Below, piece by piece: positions 56,483 to 64,000 of a stretch of DNA of 64,000 nt (within the stretch, counting starts at the first letter, position 1; each line of letters starts with the position of its first letter). The position numbers and the translations under genes were made by a program. The notes below the pieces were generated by a model. It was not told the DNA's origin, ran no database searches, and worked only from the letters and a program-made list of their open reading frames with translations. The stretch is from positions 62,001 through 126,000 of the forward strand of contig NZ_LZIJ01000197.1 in the NCBI RefSeq assembly GCF_001667115.1, in the 5' to 3' direction. This DNA comes from Mycobacterium sp. 852002-51163_SCH5372311 (GTDB taxonomy: Bacteria > Actinomycetota > Actinomycetes > Mycobacteriales > Mycobacteriaceae).

Positions 56483-58666
56483 ATGCTGAGCCTGTCACCT
56501 CCCCGTCCACCGGCCGCGGCTGCGCAGCCGGTCGGGCAGCCAGCTCGGGCGGGGGGCGGGGCGTCCGGCTTTTACCGTTACGACCTGGACGGTTTGCGCG
56601 GAATAGCCATCGCGCTGGTCGCGATGTTCCACGTCTGGTTCGGCCGGGTGTCCGGTGGCGTGGACGTGTTCCTGGCGCTTTCCGGCTTCTTCTTCGGCGG
56701 CAAGATGCTACGCGCCGCCCTCAACCCGGCGGTCTCGCTCTCACCACCGGCCGAGGTGGCCCGGCTGGTCCGCCGGCTGCTACCCGCTCTGGTCGTGGTC
56801 CTGGCCGGATGCGCACTGCTCACCATCCTGGTGCAACCGCAAACCCGCTGGGAGACCTTCGCCGACCAGAGCCTGGCCAGCCTCGGCTACTACCAGAACT
56901 GGGAGCTGGCCAGCTCGGCGTCGGACTATCTGCGCGCCGGTGAGGCGGTCAGTCCCCTGCAGCACATCTGGTCCATGTCGGTGCAGGGGCAGTTCTACAT
57001 CGCCTTCCTGCTCTTGGCCGCGGGATGCGCGTTCCTGTTCGCGCGCCTATTCCGGGGCCGGGCAGGTCTGCGGGGTGTGTTCCTGGTGCTGCTGAGTACC
57101 TTGACGGTGGCTTCCTTCGTCTACGCCGTCCTCGCTCACCAGGCCAACCAGGCCCAGGCGTACTACAACACCTTCGCGCGCGCGTGGGAGCTGCTGCTGG
57201 GAGCGCTGGTCGGGGCGCTGGTTCCCTACATCCGCTGGCCGATGTGGCTTCGCACGACACTCGCGACCGTCGCGCTGGCCGCCATCCTGTCGTGCGGCGC
57301 ACTGATCAACGGCGTCAAGGAATTCCCCGGCCCGTGGGCATTGGTACCCGTCGGCGCCACGATGCTGATGATCCTTGCCGGAGCCAACCTGGCGGGCCAC
57401 GACGGCGACGGCGGCCGCCTTCCGCTGCCCAATCGACTGCTGGCGGCCGGGCCGCTGGTGACCCTGGGCGCGATGGCGTACTCGCTATACCTCTGGCACT
57501 GGCCGCTGCTGATCTTCTGGCTTTCCTACTCCGGCCACGCGCATGCCGGCTTTTTCGACGGCACGGCGGTGCTGCTGATATCCGGCGTCCTCGCGTACTT
57601 CACCACCCGGCTCGTGGAGGACCCGCTGCGGTACCGGGCCGGCGCGGGTAACGCAACGCCGGTACATGTCCCGACGGTCCCCTGGCGGGTTCGGCTCCGC
57701 CGGCCGACGATGGTGCTCGGCTCGATAGTGGTATTGCTGGGCGTCACCCTGACCGCCACGTCGTTCACCTGGCGCGAGCACGTCAGCGACCAACGCGCCG
57801 CGGGCAAGGAGCTCAAGGGCCTCAACCCGCACGACTATCCCGGGGCCATGGCTCTGACCGCGCATGTGCGGGTGCCAGCGTTGCGGATGCGCCCCACGGT
57901 GCTGGAGATCAAGGAGGACCTGCCGGCCACCACCAGGGACGGCTGCATCAGCGACTTCGTCAACCCGGCGGTGGTCAACTGCACCTACGGCGACGTGGAC
58001 GCCACCCGAACCATTGCGCTGGCCGGCGGATCGCACGCAGAACACTGGCTGCCCGCGCTGAGCCTGCTCGGCCAGTTACACCACTTCAAGGTGGTGACCT
58101 ATCTCAAGATGGGCTGCCCGCTGTCCACCGAGGAAGTACCGCTGATCATGGGCAACAACGCCGCCTACCCGCAGTGCCGCGAGTGGGTGCACACGGTGAT
58201 GAACAAGTTGGTCGCCGACCGGCCCGACTACGTGTTCACCACGTCGACCCGGCCGTGGAACATCAAGCCCGGCGATGTGATGCCGGCAACGTATATCGGT
58301 ATCTGGCAAACCTTCTCGGACAACAACATTCCCGTGCTGGCCATGCGGGATACCCCGTGGCTGGTCAAGGACGGTAAACCGTTCGACCCCGCGGACTGCC
58401 TGGCCAAGAAGCGCGACGCGGAGTCGTGCTCGATCAAGCGCTCTGACCTGCTGGTCGATCACAATCCGACGCTGGACTTCGTGGAGCGGTTCCCACTGCT
58501 CAAGCCGCTGGACATGTCGGACGCGATCTGTCGCCCCGACGTCTGCCGCCCGGTCGAGGGAAACGTGCTGATCTACCACGGCGCCCACCATCTTTCCCCT
58601 ACCTACGTGCGGACCCTGGCTCCCGAGCTCGGCCGGCAGATCGCGGTTAGCACCGGTTGGTGGTGA
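56483..58666 (+). CDS. Acyltransferase-3 membrane protein with SGNH-like domain
   Basis: Residues ~30-390 are an OafA-type acyltransferase-3 domain (YDLDGLRGIAIALVAMFHVWF with the key His, GVDVFLALSGFFFGG, later YSLYLWHWPLLIF) with about ten helices; a further helix near 415-435 leads to an extracytoplasmic SGNH-like domain (~450-727). That domain has Ser in GGSHAEHWLP, where GDSH is typical, and a final GAHHLSP, where DxxH is typical, so its Asp is missing. Such proteins O-acylate cell-envelope glycans or lipids; substrate unknown. Corresponds to Rv1565c. It begins 97 nt after ripD. Confidence 0.9.
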   Translation: MLSLSPPRPPAAAAQPVGQPARAGGGASGFYRYDLDGLRGIAIALVAMFHVWFGRVSGGVDVFLALSGFFFGGKMLRAALNPAVSLSPPAEVARLVRRLLPALVVVLAGCALLTILVQPQTRWETFADQSLASLGYYQNWELASSASDYLRAGEAVSPLQHIWSMSVQGQFYIAFLLLAAGCAFLFARLFRGRAGLRGVFLVLLSTLTVASFVYAVLAHQANQAQAYYNTFARAWELLLGALVGALVPYIRWPMWLRTTLATVALAAILSCGALINGVKEFPGPWALVPVGATMLMILAGANLAGHDGDGGRLPLPNRLLAAGPLVTLGAMAYSLYLWHWPLLIFWLSYSGHAHAGFFDGTAVLLISGVLAYFTTRLVEDPLRYRAGAGNATPVHVPTVPWRVRLRRPTMVLGSIVVLLGVTLTATSFTWREHVSDQRAAGKELKGLNPHDYPGAMALTAHVRVPALRMRPTVLEIKEDLPATTRDGCISDFVNPAVVNCTYGDVDATRTIALAGGSHAEHWLPALSLLGQLHHFKVVTYLKMGCPLSTEEVPLIMGNNAAYPQCREWVHTVMNKLVADRPDYVFTTSTRPWNIKPGDVMPATYIGIWQTFSDNNIPVLAMRDTPWLVKDGKPFDPADCLAKKRDAESCSIKRSDLLVDHNPTLDFVERFPLLKPLDMSDAICRPDVCRPVEGNVLIYHGAHHLSPTYVRTLAPELGRQIAVSTGWW

Positions 58667-58689
58667 CTGCCGGGTCGTAGCGACCCGGT

Positions 58690-58695
58690 TAAGGT
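58690..58695 (+). promoter_or_regulatory. Putative -10 element for treX
   Basis: TAAGGT fits TANNNT and ends 6 nt before the ATG at 58702, favouring that codon over the GTG at 58699. Confidence 0.4.
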
Positions 58696-58701
58696 CGAGT
58701 G

Positions 58702-60888
58702 ATGTCGTCGAACAGTGGCGAGGACGCTGGCGGGACCGAACCGACGCTGCCCACCGTGTGGCCGGGAACCGCCTATCCGCTCGGGGCCACCTATGACGGT
58801 GCGGGCACAAACTTTTCGCTCTTCTCCGAGATCGCCGACAACGTCGACTTGTGCCTGATCGGTGAGGACGGCAGCGAGTCCTGCGTGCCGCTCGACGAGG
58901 TGGACGGATATGTCTGGCACGCCTACCTGCCGAACATCGTCCCGGGACAGCGTTACGGATTTCGTGTGCACGGGCCGTTCGACCCCGCGGCCGGTCATCG
59001 GTGCGACCCGAGCAAGTTGCTGCTCGACCCGTACGGCAAGGCGTTCGTCGGCGACTTCACCTTCGGGCAGGCGCTGTTCTCGTATGACTTGAACGCCGTT
59101 GATTCCGAAGGCGACTCCGCGCAAACCGATAGTCTGCCGATGGTCGATTCGCTGGGTCACACGATGACGAGCGTGGTGATCAATCCCTTCTTCGACTGGG
59201 CGTTCGACCGGGCACCGCTCACCCCGTACCACGAGACGGTCATCTACGAGGCTCACGTCAAGGGCATGACCCAGACGCATCCCGGCGTTCCCGAGGAGCT
59301 GCGAGGCACCTACGCCGGGCTGGCCCACCCGGCCGTCATCGACCACCTCAAGTCGCTCAACGTCACCGCACTCGAGCTGATGCCGGTACACCAGTTCCTG
59401 CACGACCAGAGGCTGCTCGAACTCGGCTTGCGAAACTACTGGGGCTACAACACATTCGGGTTCTTCGCACCGCAGTACCAGTACGCGTCGACCCGGCAGG
59501 CCGGCAGCGCGGTGGCCGAGTTCAAGATGATGGTGCGCAGTCTGCACGAAGCCGGTATCGAGGTCATCCTCGACGTGGTGTACAACCACACCGCCGAAGG
59601 CAATCACCTGGGACCGACGATCAACTTCCGCGGCATCGACAACAAGGCCTACTACCGGCTCGTCGACGAGGACCTGCGGCTGTACAAGGACTACACGGGC
59701 ACCGGCAACAGCCTCAATGCGCGGCACCCGCACACCCTGCAGCTCATCATGGACTCGTTGCGCTACTGGGTGCTGGAAATGCACGTCGACGGCTTCCGCT
59801 TCGACCTGGCCTCGACCCTGGCCCGCGAGTTGCACGACGTCGACCGATTGAGCGCGTTTTTCGATCTGGTGCAGCAAGATCCGGTGGTCAGCCAGGTCAA
59901 ACTGATCGCCGAGCCGTGGGACGTCGGCGAGGGCGGCTACCAGGTCGGAAATTTTCCCGGTTTGTGGACGGAGTGGAACGGGAAGTATCGCGATACTGTG
60001 CGTGATTACTGGCGGGGGGAACCCGCGACCCTTGGTGAGTTCGCCTCGCGACTGACCGGCTCGTCGGACCTCTACGAGGTGACCGGCAGGCGGCCCAGCG
60101 CCAGCATCAACTTCGTCACCGCCCACGACGGGTTCACGCTCAACGACCTGGTGTCCTACAACGAAAAACACAACGAAGCCAACGGCGAGGACAACCACGA
60201 CGGGGAAAGCCACAACAGGTCGTGGAACTGCGGCGTCGAAGGCCCCACCGACGACCCCGACATCATCGCGCTGCGCTGCCGCCAGATGCGCAACTTCTGG
60301 GCGACTTTGATGATCAGCCAGGGAACGCCGATGATCGCGCATGGTGACGAGATCGGGCGCACCCAACTGGGCAACAACAACGTCTACTGTCAAGACTCCG
60401 AATTGGCCTGGATGGATTGGTCATTGGTGGACAAGAATGCCGATCTGCTGGCCTTCGCCCGCAAGGCGACCGACTTGCGGACAACCCATCCGGTGTTTCG
60501 CCGGCGCCGCTTCTTCGAGGGCGAGCCGATCCGAACCGGCGACGAAGTCCGCGATATCGCCTGGCTGACACCGAGCGGCCGGGAGATGACGCACGAGGAC
60601 TGGGACAAGAGCTTTCATCACAAGTGTGTGGCGGTGTTTCTCAACGGCGACGCCATCACCGCCCCGAATGCGCGCGGCGAGCGGGTCGTCGACGACTCAT
60701 TCCTGTTGTGTTTCAACGCCCACGACGAAGAGGTGAACTTCGTGACGCCGCACGACGACTATGCCCGGGAGTGGACCGCCGCGCTGGACACCAACGATCC
60801 CGTCGGCGACAACGACCTTGTGGTGGCGGCCGAAGTCACGGTACCGGTGCCGGCACGCTCCCTGCTCGTGCTACGTAAGACCGCCTGA
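58702..60888 (+). CDS. treX: Glycogen debranching enzyme TreX/GlgX
   Basis: TreX cleaves alpha-1,6 branches of glycogen-like glucan, giving linear chains for TreY. The 728-residue product has an N-terminal CBM48-like domain (TAYPLGATYDGAGTNFSLFS) and a GH13 barrel with region I DVVYNHTAEGN, region II GFRFDLAS (nucleophile Asp), region III LIAEPWD (acid Glu) and region IV VTAHDGFTL. ATG 58702 is chosen for a leaderless -10; GTG 58699 is one codon earlier. Starts the treX-treY-treZ operon, 35 nt after the acyltransferase gene. Confidence 0.96.
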   Translation: MSSNSGEDAGGTEPTLPTVWPGTAYPLGATYDGAGTNFSLFSEIADNVDLCLIGEDGSESCVPLDEVDGYVWHAYLPNIVPGQRYGFRVHGPFDPAAGHRCDPSKLLLDPYGKAFVGDFTFGQALFSYDLNAVDSEGDSAQTDSLPMVDSLGHTMTSVVINPFFDWAFDRAPLTPYHETVIYEAHVKGMTQTHPGVPEELRGTYAGLAHPAVIDHLKSLNVTALELMPVHQFLHDQRLLELGLRNYWGYNTFGFFAPQYQYASTRQAGSAVAEFKMMVRSLHEAGIEVILDVVYNHTAEGNHLGPTINFRGIDNKAYYRLVDEDLRLYKDYTGTGNSLNARHPHTLQLIMDSLRYWVLEMHVDGFRFDLASTLARELHDVDRLSAFFDLVQQDPVVSQVKLIAEPWDVGEGGYQVGNFPGLWTEWNGKYRDTVRDYWRGEPATLGEFASRLTGSSDLYEVTGRRPSASINFVTAHDGFTLNDLVSYNEKHNEANGEDNHDGESHNRSWNCGVEGPTDDPDIIALRCRQMRNFWATLMISQGTPMIAHGDEIGRTQLGNNNVYCQDSELAWMDWSLVDKNADLLAFARKATDLRTTHPVFRRRRFFEGEPIRTGDEVRDIAWLTPSGREMTHEDWDKSFHHKCVAVFLNGDAITAPNARGERVVDDSFLLCFNAHDEEVNFVTPHDDYAREWTAALDTNDPVGDNDLVVAAEVTVPVPARSLLVLRKTA

Positions 60889-60891
60889 CGC

Positions 60892-63189
60892 ATGGCTTTT
60901 CCGGTGCATTCCACCTACCGGTTACAACTGCGCGGTGAATCGAGCGGATTCGGGTTCACCTTCGCCGACGCCGAGAAGCTGCTGGACTACCTCGACGAGC
61001 TCGGGGTGTCGCATCTGTACCTGTCCCCGATCATGACCGCGGTCGCCGGGTCCAGCCACGGCTACGACGTCGCCGACCCTACGGCCGTGTCGCCGGAGCT
61101 CGGCGGTCCGGAGGGGCTGGCCCGGCTGTCGGCGGCGGCCCGGGCGCGCGGTATGGGCCTGGTCGTCGACATCGTGCCCAACCACGTCGGGGTGGACCAG
61201 CCGCAGCAGAACGCCTGGTGGTGGGACGTGTTGCGGAATGGCCGGTCCTCGGCGTATGCGGGTTATTTCGACATCGACTGGGACCTCGATGACGGCCGAA
61301 TTGTCTTGCCGATATTGGGTTCCGACGACGACGTTGCCGATCTGAAGGTCGACGGCGACCTGCTGCGGCTCGGCGACCTCGCGCTGCCGATCGCACCCGG
61401 CACCGCCGATGGCACCGGTGCCGACGTGCACGACCGCCAGCACTACCGGCTGGTGGGCTGGCGGAGCGGGGCGTGCGGTTATCGCCGGTTCTTCTCGATC
61501 ACCTCACTGGCCGGACTGCGTCAGGAAGATCCCGCGGTGTTCGGCGCCAGCCACGCCGAAGTGGCCCGCTGGTTTTCCGACGATCTCGTCGACGGCGTGC
61601 GCATCGACCACCCCGACGGGCTTTCCGATCCCTGCGGGTATCTGGCCTGGCTGCGAAAGCTGGTGGGCCCCAAGGCCTGGATCGTGGTTGAGAAGATCCT
61701 GGCCGTCGACGAGGCGCTGGAGCCGACGCTGCCGGTGGCCGGCACCACCGGCTACGACGTGCTGCGTGAAGTGGGCGGAGTGTTCGTGGACCCCAGCGGG
61801 GAGTCGGCGCTGACCGAATTGGTCGAATCCGCCGGTGTCGACTATCGCAGCATGCCGGCCATGCTGGCAGACTTGAAAATCCGCGCGGCTACGAAGACTT
61901 TGGCGCCGGAAATGGCCAGGCTGAGGCGGTCCATCGTGGCCGCGGCGGGCCGCGACCATCCGCTGCTGCCCGACGCGGTCGCCGCGTTGCTTACCCACAT
62001 CGGCGTGTACCGCTGCGACTACCCCGGCCTGGCCGCGATCCTGCCCACGGCACTGGCCGAAACCCAGTCGGCAGCACCGGAATTAGGGCCAGCCCTGCAG
62101 GTGCTGTCGGCGGCCCTGGCCCGCGGGGGCGAACCGGCGACCCGCCTGCAGCAGCTGTGCGGCGCGGTGACCGCCAAAGCGGTCGAGGACTGCCTGTTCT
62201 ACCGGGACACCCGGCTGGTGTCGCTCAACGAGGTGGGTGGCGAACCGCACCGGTTCGGCGTCGGCGCCGCGGAGTTTCATCACCGCGCCGCCGAGCGCGC
62301 ACGGACGTGGCCCCAAACGATGACCGCGCTGACCACTCATGACACCAAGCGCGGCGAGGACGTGCGCGCCCGCATCGGCGTGCTGTCCCAGGTGCCGTCG
62401 CTGTGGTCGGAGTTCGTCGCGCGCTGGGAGATACAGGCGCCCTCGCCCGATCCGGCGACCGGACAGTTCCTGTGGCAGAACATCTTCGGAGTGTGGCCGG
62501 TCAGCGGCGAGGTGGATGACCAGCTGCGCGAGCGGCTGCACGCCTACGCCGAAAAGGCCATCCGGGAAGCGTCCTGGCACACCTCGTGGAACGATCCGGA
62601 CACCGCTTTCGAGCAAGCGGTGCACAACTGGCTGGACGCCGTGCTGGACGGGCCGGTGGCCGGCGCGCTGACCGAGCTTGTCGCGCAACTCAATCCGCAC
62701 GCCGCCAGCGACGCCCTGGGCCAGAAGCTGCTCGCGCTGACGGTGCCGGGGATTGCCGACACCTACCAGGGCACCGAGCTGTGGGACGACAGCCTGGTCG
62801 ACCCCGACAACCGCCGTCCGATCGACTTTGCGGCCCGCAGAGCGGCACTTCAAGACTTGCGGCACCCCAAGATTCGGGTCGTCACCACCGCGCTTCGGCT
62901 GCGGCGCTCCCGTCCGGACACCTTCCTGCGGAGCGGATACCTTCCGGTGCTCGCCGACGGGCAGGCCAGCGATCACATTCTGGCGTTTCAGCGGGGCGAC
63001 GACGTGGTGGTGGCGGTGACCCGCTGGACCGTGCGGCTGGCCGAAACAGGCTGGGGTAACACGGTGCTGCCCCTGCCCGAGGGTTCCTGGACTGACACCC
63101 TCACCGGCGCGATGGCAAGCGGGCCGACCTCGGCCGCCGAATTGTTCGCCGACCTGCCGGTCGTCCTGCTGGAGCGAAACATTGACTGA
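60892..63189 (+). CDS. treY: Maltooligosyltrehalose synthase
   Basis: TreY turns the reducing end of a maltooligosaccharide into a trehalose unit by intramolecular transglycosylation. The 765-residue product has GH13 motifs VVDIVPNHVGVD, DGVRIDHPDGLSDP (nucleophile Asp), WIVVEKIL (Glu) and LTTHDTKRGED, plus the long family-specific insert and a C-terminal beta domain. It starts 3 nt after the treX stop and is overlapped by treZ, so the three are coupled. Confidence 0.97.
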   Translation: MAFPVHSTYRLQLRGESSGFGFTFADAEKLLDYLDELGVSHLYLSPIMTAVAGSSHGYDVADPTAVSPELGGPEGLARLSAAARARGMGLVVDIVPNHVGVDQPQQNAWWWDVLRNGRSSAYAGYFDIDWDLDDGRIVLPILGSDDDVADLKVDGDLLRLGDLALPIAPGTADGTGADVHDRQHYRLVGWRSGACGYRRFFSITSLAGLRQEDPAVFGASHAEVARWFSDDLVDGVRIDHPDGLSDPCGYLAWLRKLVGPKAWIVVEKILAVDEALEPTLPVAGTTGYDVLREVGGVFVDPSGESALTELVESAGVDYRSMPAMLADLKIRAATKTLAPEMARLRRSIVAAAGRDHPLLPDAVAALLTHIGVYRCDYPGLAAILPTALAETQSAAPELGPALQVLSAALARGGEPATRLQQLCGAVTAKAVEDCLFYRDTRLVSLNEVGGEPHRFGVGAAEFHHRAAERARTWPQTMTALTTHDTKRGEDVRARIGVLSQVPSLWSEFVARWEIQAPSPDPATGQFLWQNIFGVWPVSGEVDDQLRERLHAYAEKAIREASWHTSWNDPDTAFEQAVHNWLDAVLDGPVAGALTELVAQLNPHAASDALGQKLLALTVPGIADTYQGTELWDDSLVDPDNRRPIDFAARRAALQDLRHPKIRVVTTALRLRRSRPDTFLRSGYLPVLADGQASDHILAFQRGDDVVVAVTRWTVRLAETGWGNTVLPLPEGSWTDTLTGAMASGPTSAAELFADLPVVLLERNID

Positions 63190-64000
63190 ATTCCGGGTGT
63201 GGGCGCCCAGACCCGAGCGGGTGCGGCTCGATGTAGAGGGTGTCACGCATGCGATGGAGCGTTCGGACGACGGCTGGTGGCATGCGACCGTGGATACCGC
63301 ACCTGACGCCCGCTACGGCTACCTGCAAGACGACGATACCGCGGTGCTGCCCGACCCCCGCTCGGCCCGTCAGCCCGAGGGGGTGCACGCGCGCTCGCAG
63401 CTGTGGGATCCGTCGCGCGCCAACTGGACCGACGGTGACTGGCCGGGCCGGTCGATCGAGGGCGCGGTGATCTACGAGTTGCACGTCGGAACCTTCACCG
63501 GCGCGGGTACTTTCGACTCCGCCGTCGAAAAGCTGGATTATCTGGTGGATCTCGGTGTCGACTTCGTCGAGCTGATGCCGGTCAACTCCTTTGCCGGAAC
63601 CCATGGTTGGGGATACGACGGTGTGTTGTGGTACAGCGTGCACGAACCCTACGGCGGACCCGACGGCCTGGTCCGGTTCGTCGACGCATGCCACGCCCGC
63701 GGCCTGGGCGTGCTGATCGACGCGGTGTTCAATCATCTCGGGCCGTCGGGCAACTACCTGCCTCGGTTCGGCCCATACCTGTCGTCGGCAAGCAATCCGT
63801 GGGGGGAAGGCATCAACATCGCCGACGCCGACTCCGACGAGGTCCGGCGCTACATCATCGGGTGTGCGCTGCGCTGGATGCGCGACTTCCACGCCGACGG
63901 GCTGCGACTCGATGCCGTGCACGCTCTGGTGGACACCACCGCGGTACACATCCTCGAGGAGATGGCCACCGAAACCGACTGGCTGTCAAGCCAATTAGGG
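63182..64000 (+). CDS. treZ: Maltooligosyltrehalose trehalohydrolase, partial
   Basis: TreZ releases free trehalose from the product of TreY. The first 273 codons are present and the gene runs off the window. Seen: N-terminal TEFRVWAPRPERVRLDVEG (CBM48-like), IYELHVGTFT, WGYDGVLWYSVHEPYGGP, DAVFNHLGPSGNY (region I) and ADGLRLDAVHALVD (region II with nucleophile Asp). The start is TTG 63182, overlapping treY by 8 nt. The missing part should hold the acid Glu and the C-terminal domain. Confidence 0.95.
   Translation, partial: MTEFRVWAPRPERVRLDVEGVTHAMERSDDGWWHATVDTAPDARYGYLQDDDTAVLPDPRSARQPEGVHARSQLWDPSRANWTDGDWPGRSIEGAVIYELHVGTFTGAGTFDSAVEKLDYLVDLGVDFVELMPVNSFAGTHGWGYDGVLWYSVHEPYGGPDGLVRFVDACHARGLGVLIDAVFNHLGPSGNYLPRFGPYLSSASNPWGEGINIADADSDEVRRYIIGCALRWMRDFHADGLRLDAVHALVDTTAVHILEEMATETDWLSSQLG

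Noticed and set aside
58603..60393. 596-codon minus-strand frame opposite treX
   Set aside because: Covers the conserved GH13 gene treX exactly out of frame; no domain seen.
1..64000. tRNA or rRNA genes
   Set aside because: I saw no tRNA cloverleaf signature (for example GGTTCGAATCC-type T-arm) or rRNA sequence in the intergenic regions; these are short and mostly explained.

Overview
The window is about 64 kb of high-GC chromosomal DNA from a non-tuberculous Mycobacterium. Nearly every conserved protein resembles its M. tuberculosis counterpart closely, and the gene order follows the M. tuberculosis block Rv1623c (cydA) down to Rv1562c (treZ), read here in the opposite orientation. Family names and Rv numbers are given from memory of the families and of the H37Rv map; no database search was run. 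Several genes appear to lack a Shine-Dalgarno sequence and instead have a TANNNT hexamer 6-8 nt before the start codon, as expected for leaderless mycobacterial transcripts.

Layout. 0.1-6.0 kb (+): cydA-cydB-cydD-cydC, the bd-type quinol oxidase and its assembly ABC exporter. 6.4-10.2 kb (-): pykA, tesB and a DUF2156 membrane protein. 10.4-13.6 kb (-): an accessory block with a hydrolase-LuxR regulator, a methyltransferase and a hydrolase-adenylate cyclase fusion. 13.7-22.0 kb (-): trpE, a trp-associated membrane gene, trpC, trpB, trpA, lgt and a DUF2752 gene; lgt carries an acidic repetitive tail of about 515 residues. bcpB diverges from trpE. 22.5-32.8 kb (-): hisD-hisC-hisB-[inserted TnpB element]-hisH-hisA-impA-hisF-hisI, then chaA, with a receptor-like Ser/Thr kinase on the + strand between chaA and hisI. 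32.8-35.6 kb: a DinB-like gene, an F420-type nitroreductase-fold gene, an array of 20-bp repeats, and a divergent alcohol dehydrogenase/TetR pair. 35.6-39.9 kb: nadC, nadB, nadA (-) and their divergent NrtR regulator with a perfect operator. 40.1-43.4 kb: a secretory lipase homologue, then bioB, the biotin synthase auxiliary gene and a membrane gene. 43.5-51.1 kb (+): an accessory block holding a coupled membrane/cupredoxin-lipoprotein cassette of unknown role and a sensor cyclase paired with an MscS channel bearing a cyclic-nucleotide-type domain. 51.1-54.8 kb (-): bioA-bioF-bioD and a 2H phosphoesterase. 54.9-64 kb (+): a small membrane gene, a ripD-like gene, an acyltransferase, then treX-treY-treZ, with treZ cut by the window end.

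How it works together. The window encodes respiration under low oxygen (cyd), tryptophan, histidine, NAD and biotin synthesis, and conversion of glycogen-type glucan to trehalose (tre). Most biosynthetic genes overlap by 1-11 nt and are probably translationally coupled. The main departures from the M. tuberculosis plan are the TnpB element at the hisB/hisH junction, the kinase next to chaA, the signalling block upstream of pykA, and the membrane/cyclase block between the two biotin clusters. In M. tuberculosis that last position carries the phiRv1 prophage region.
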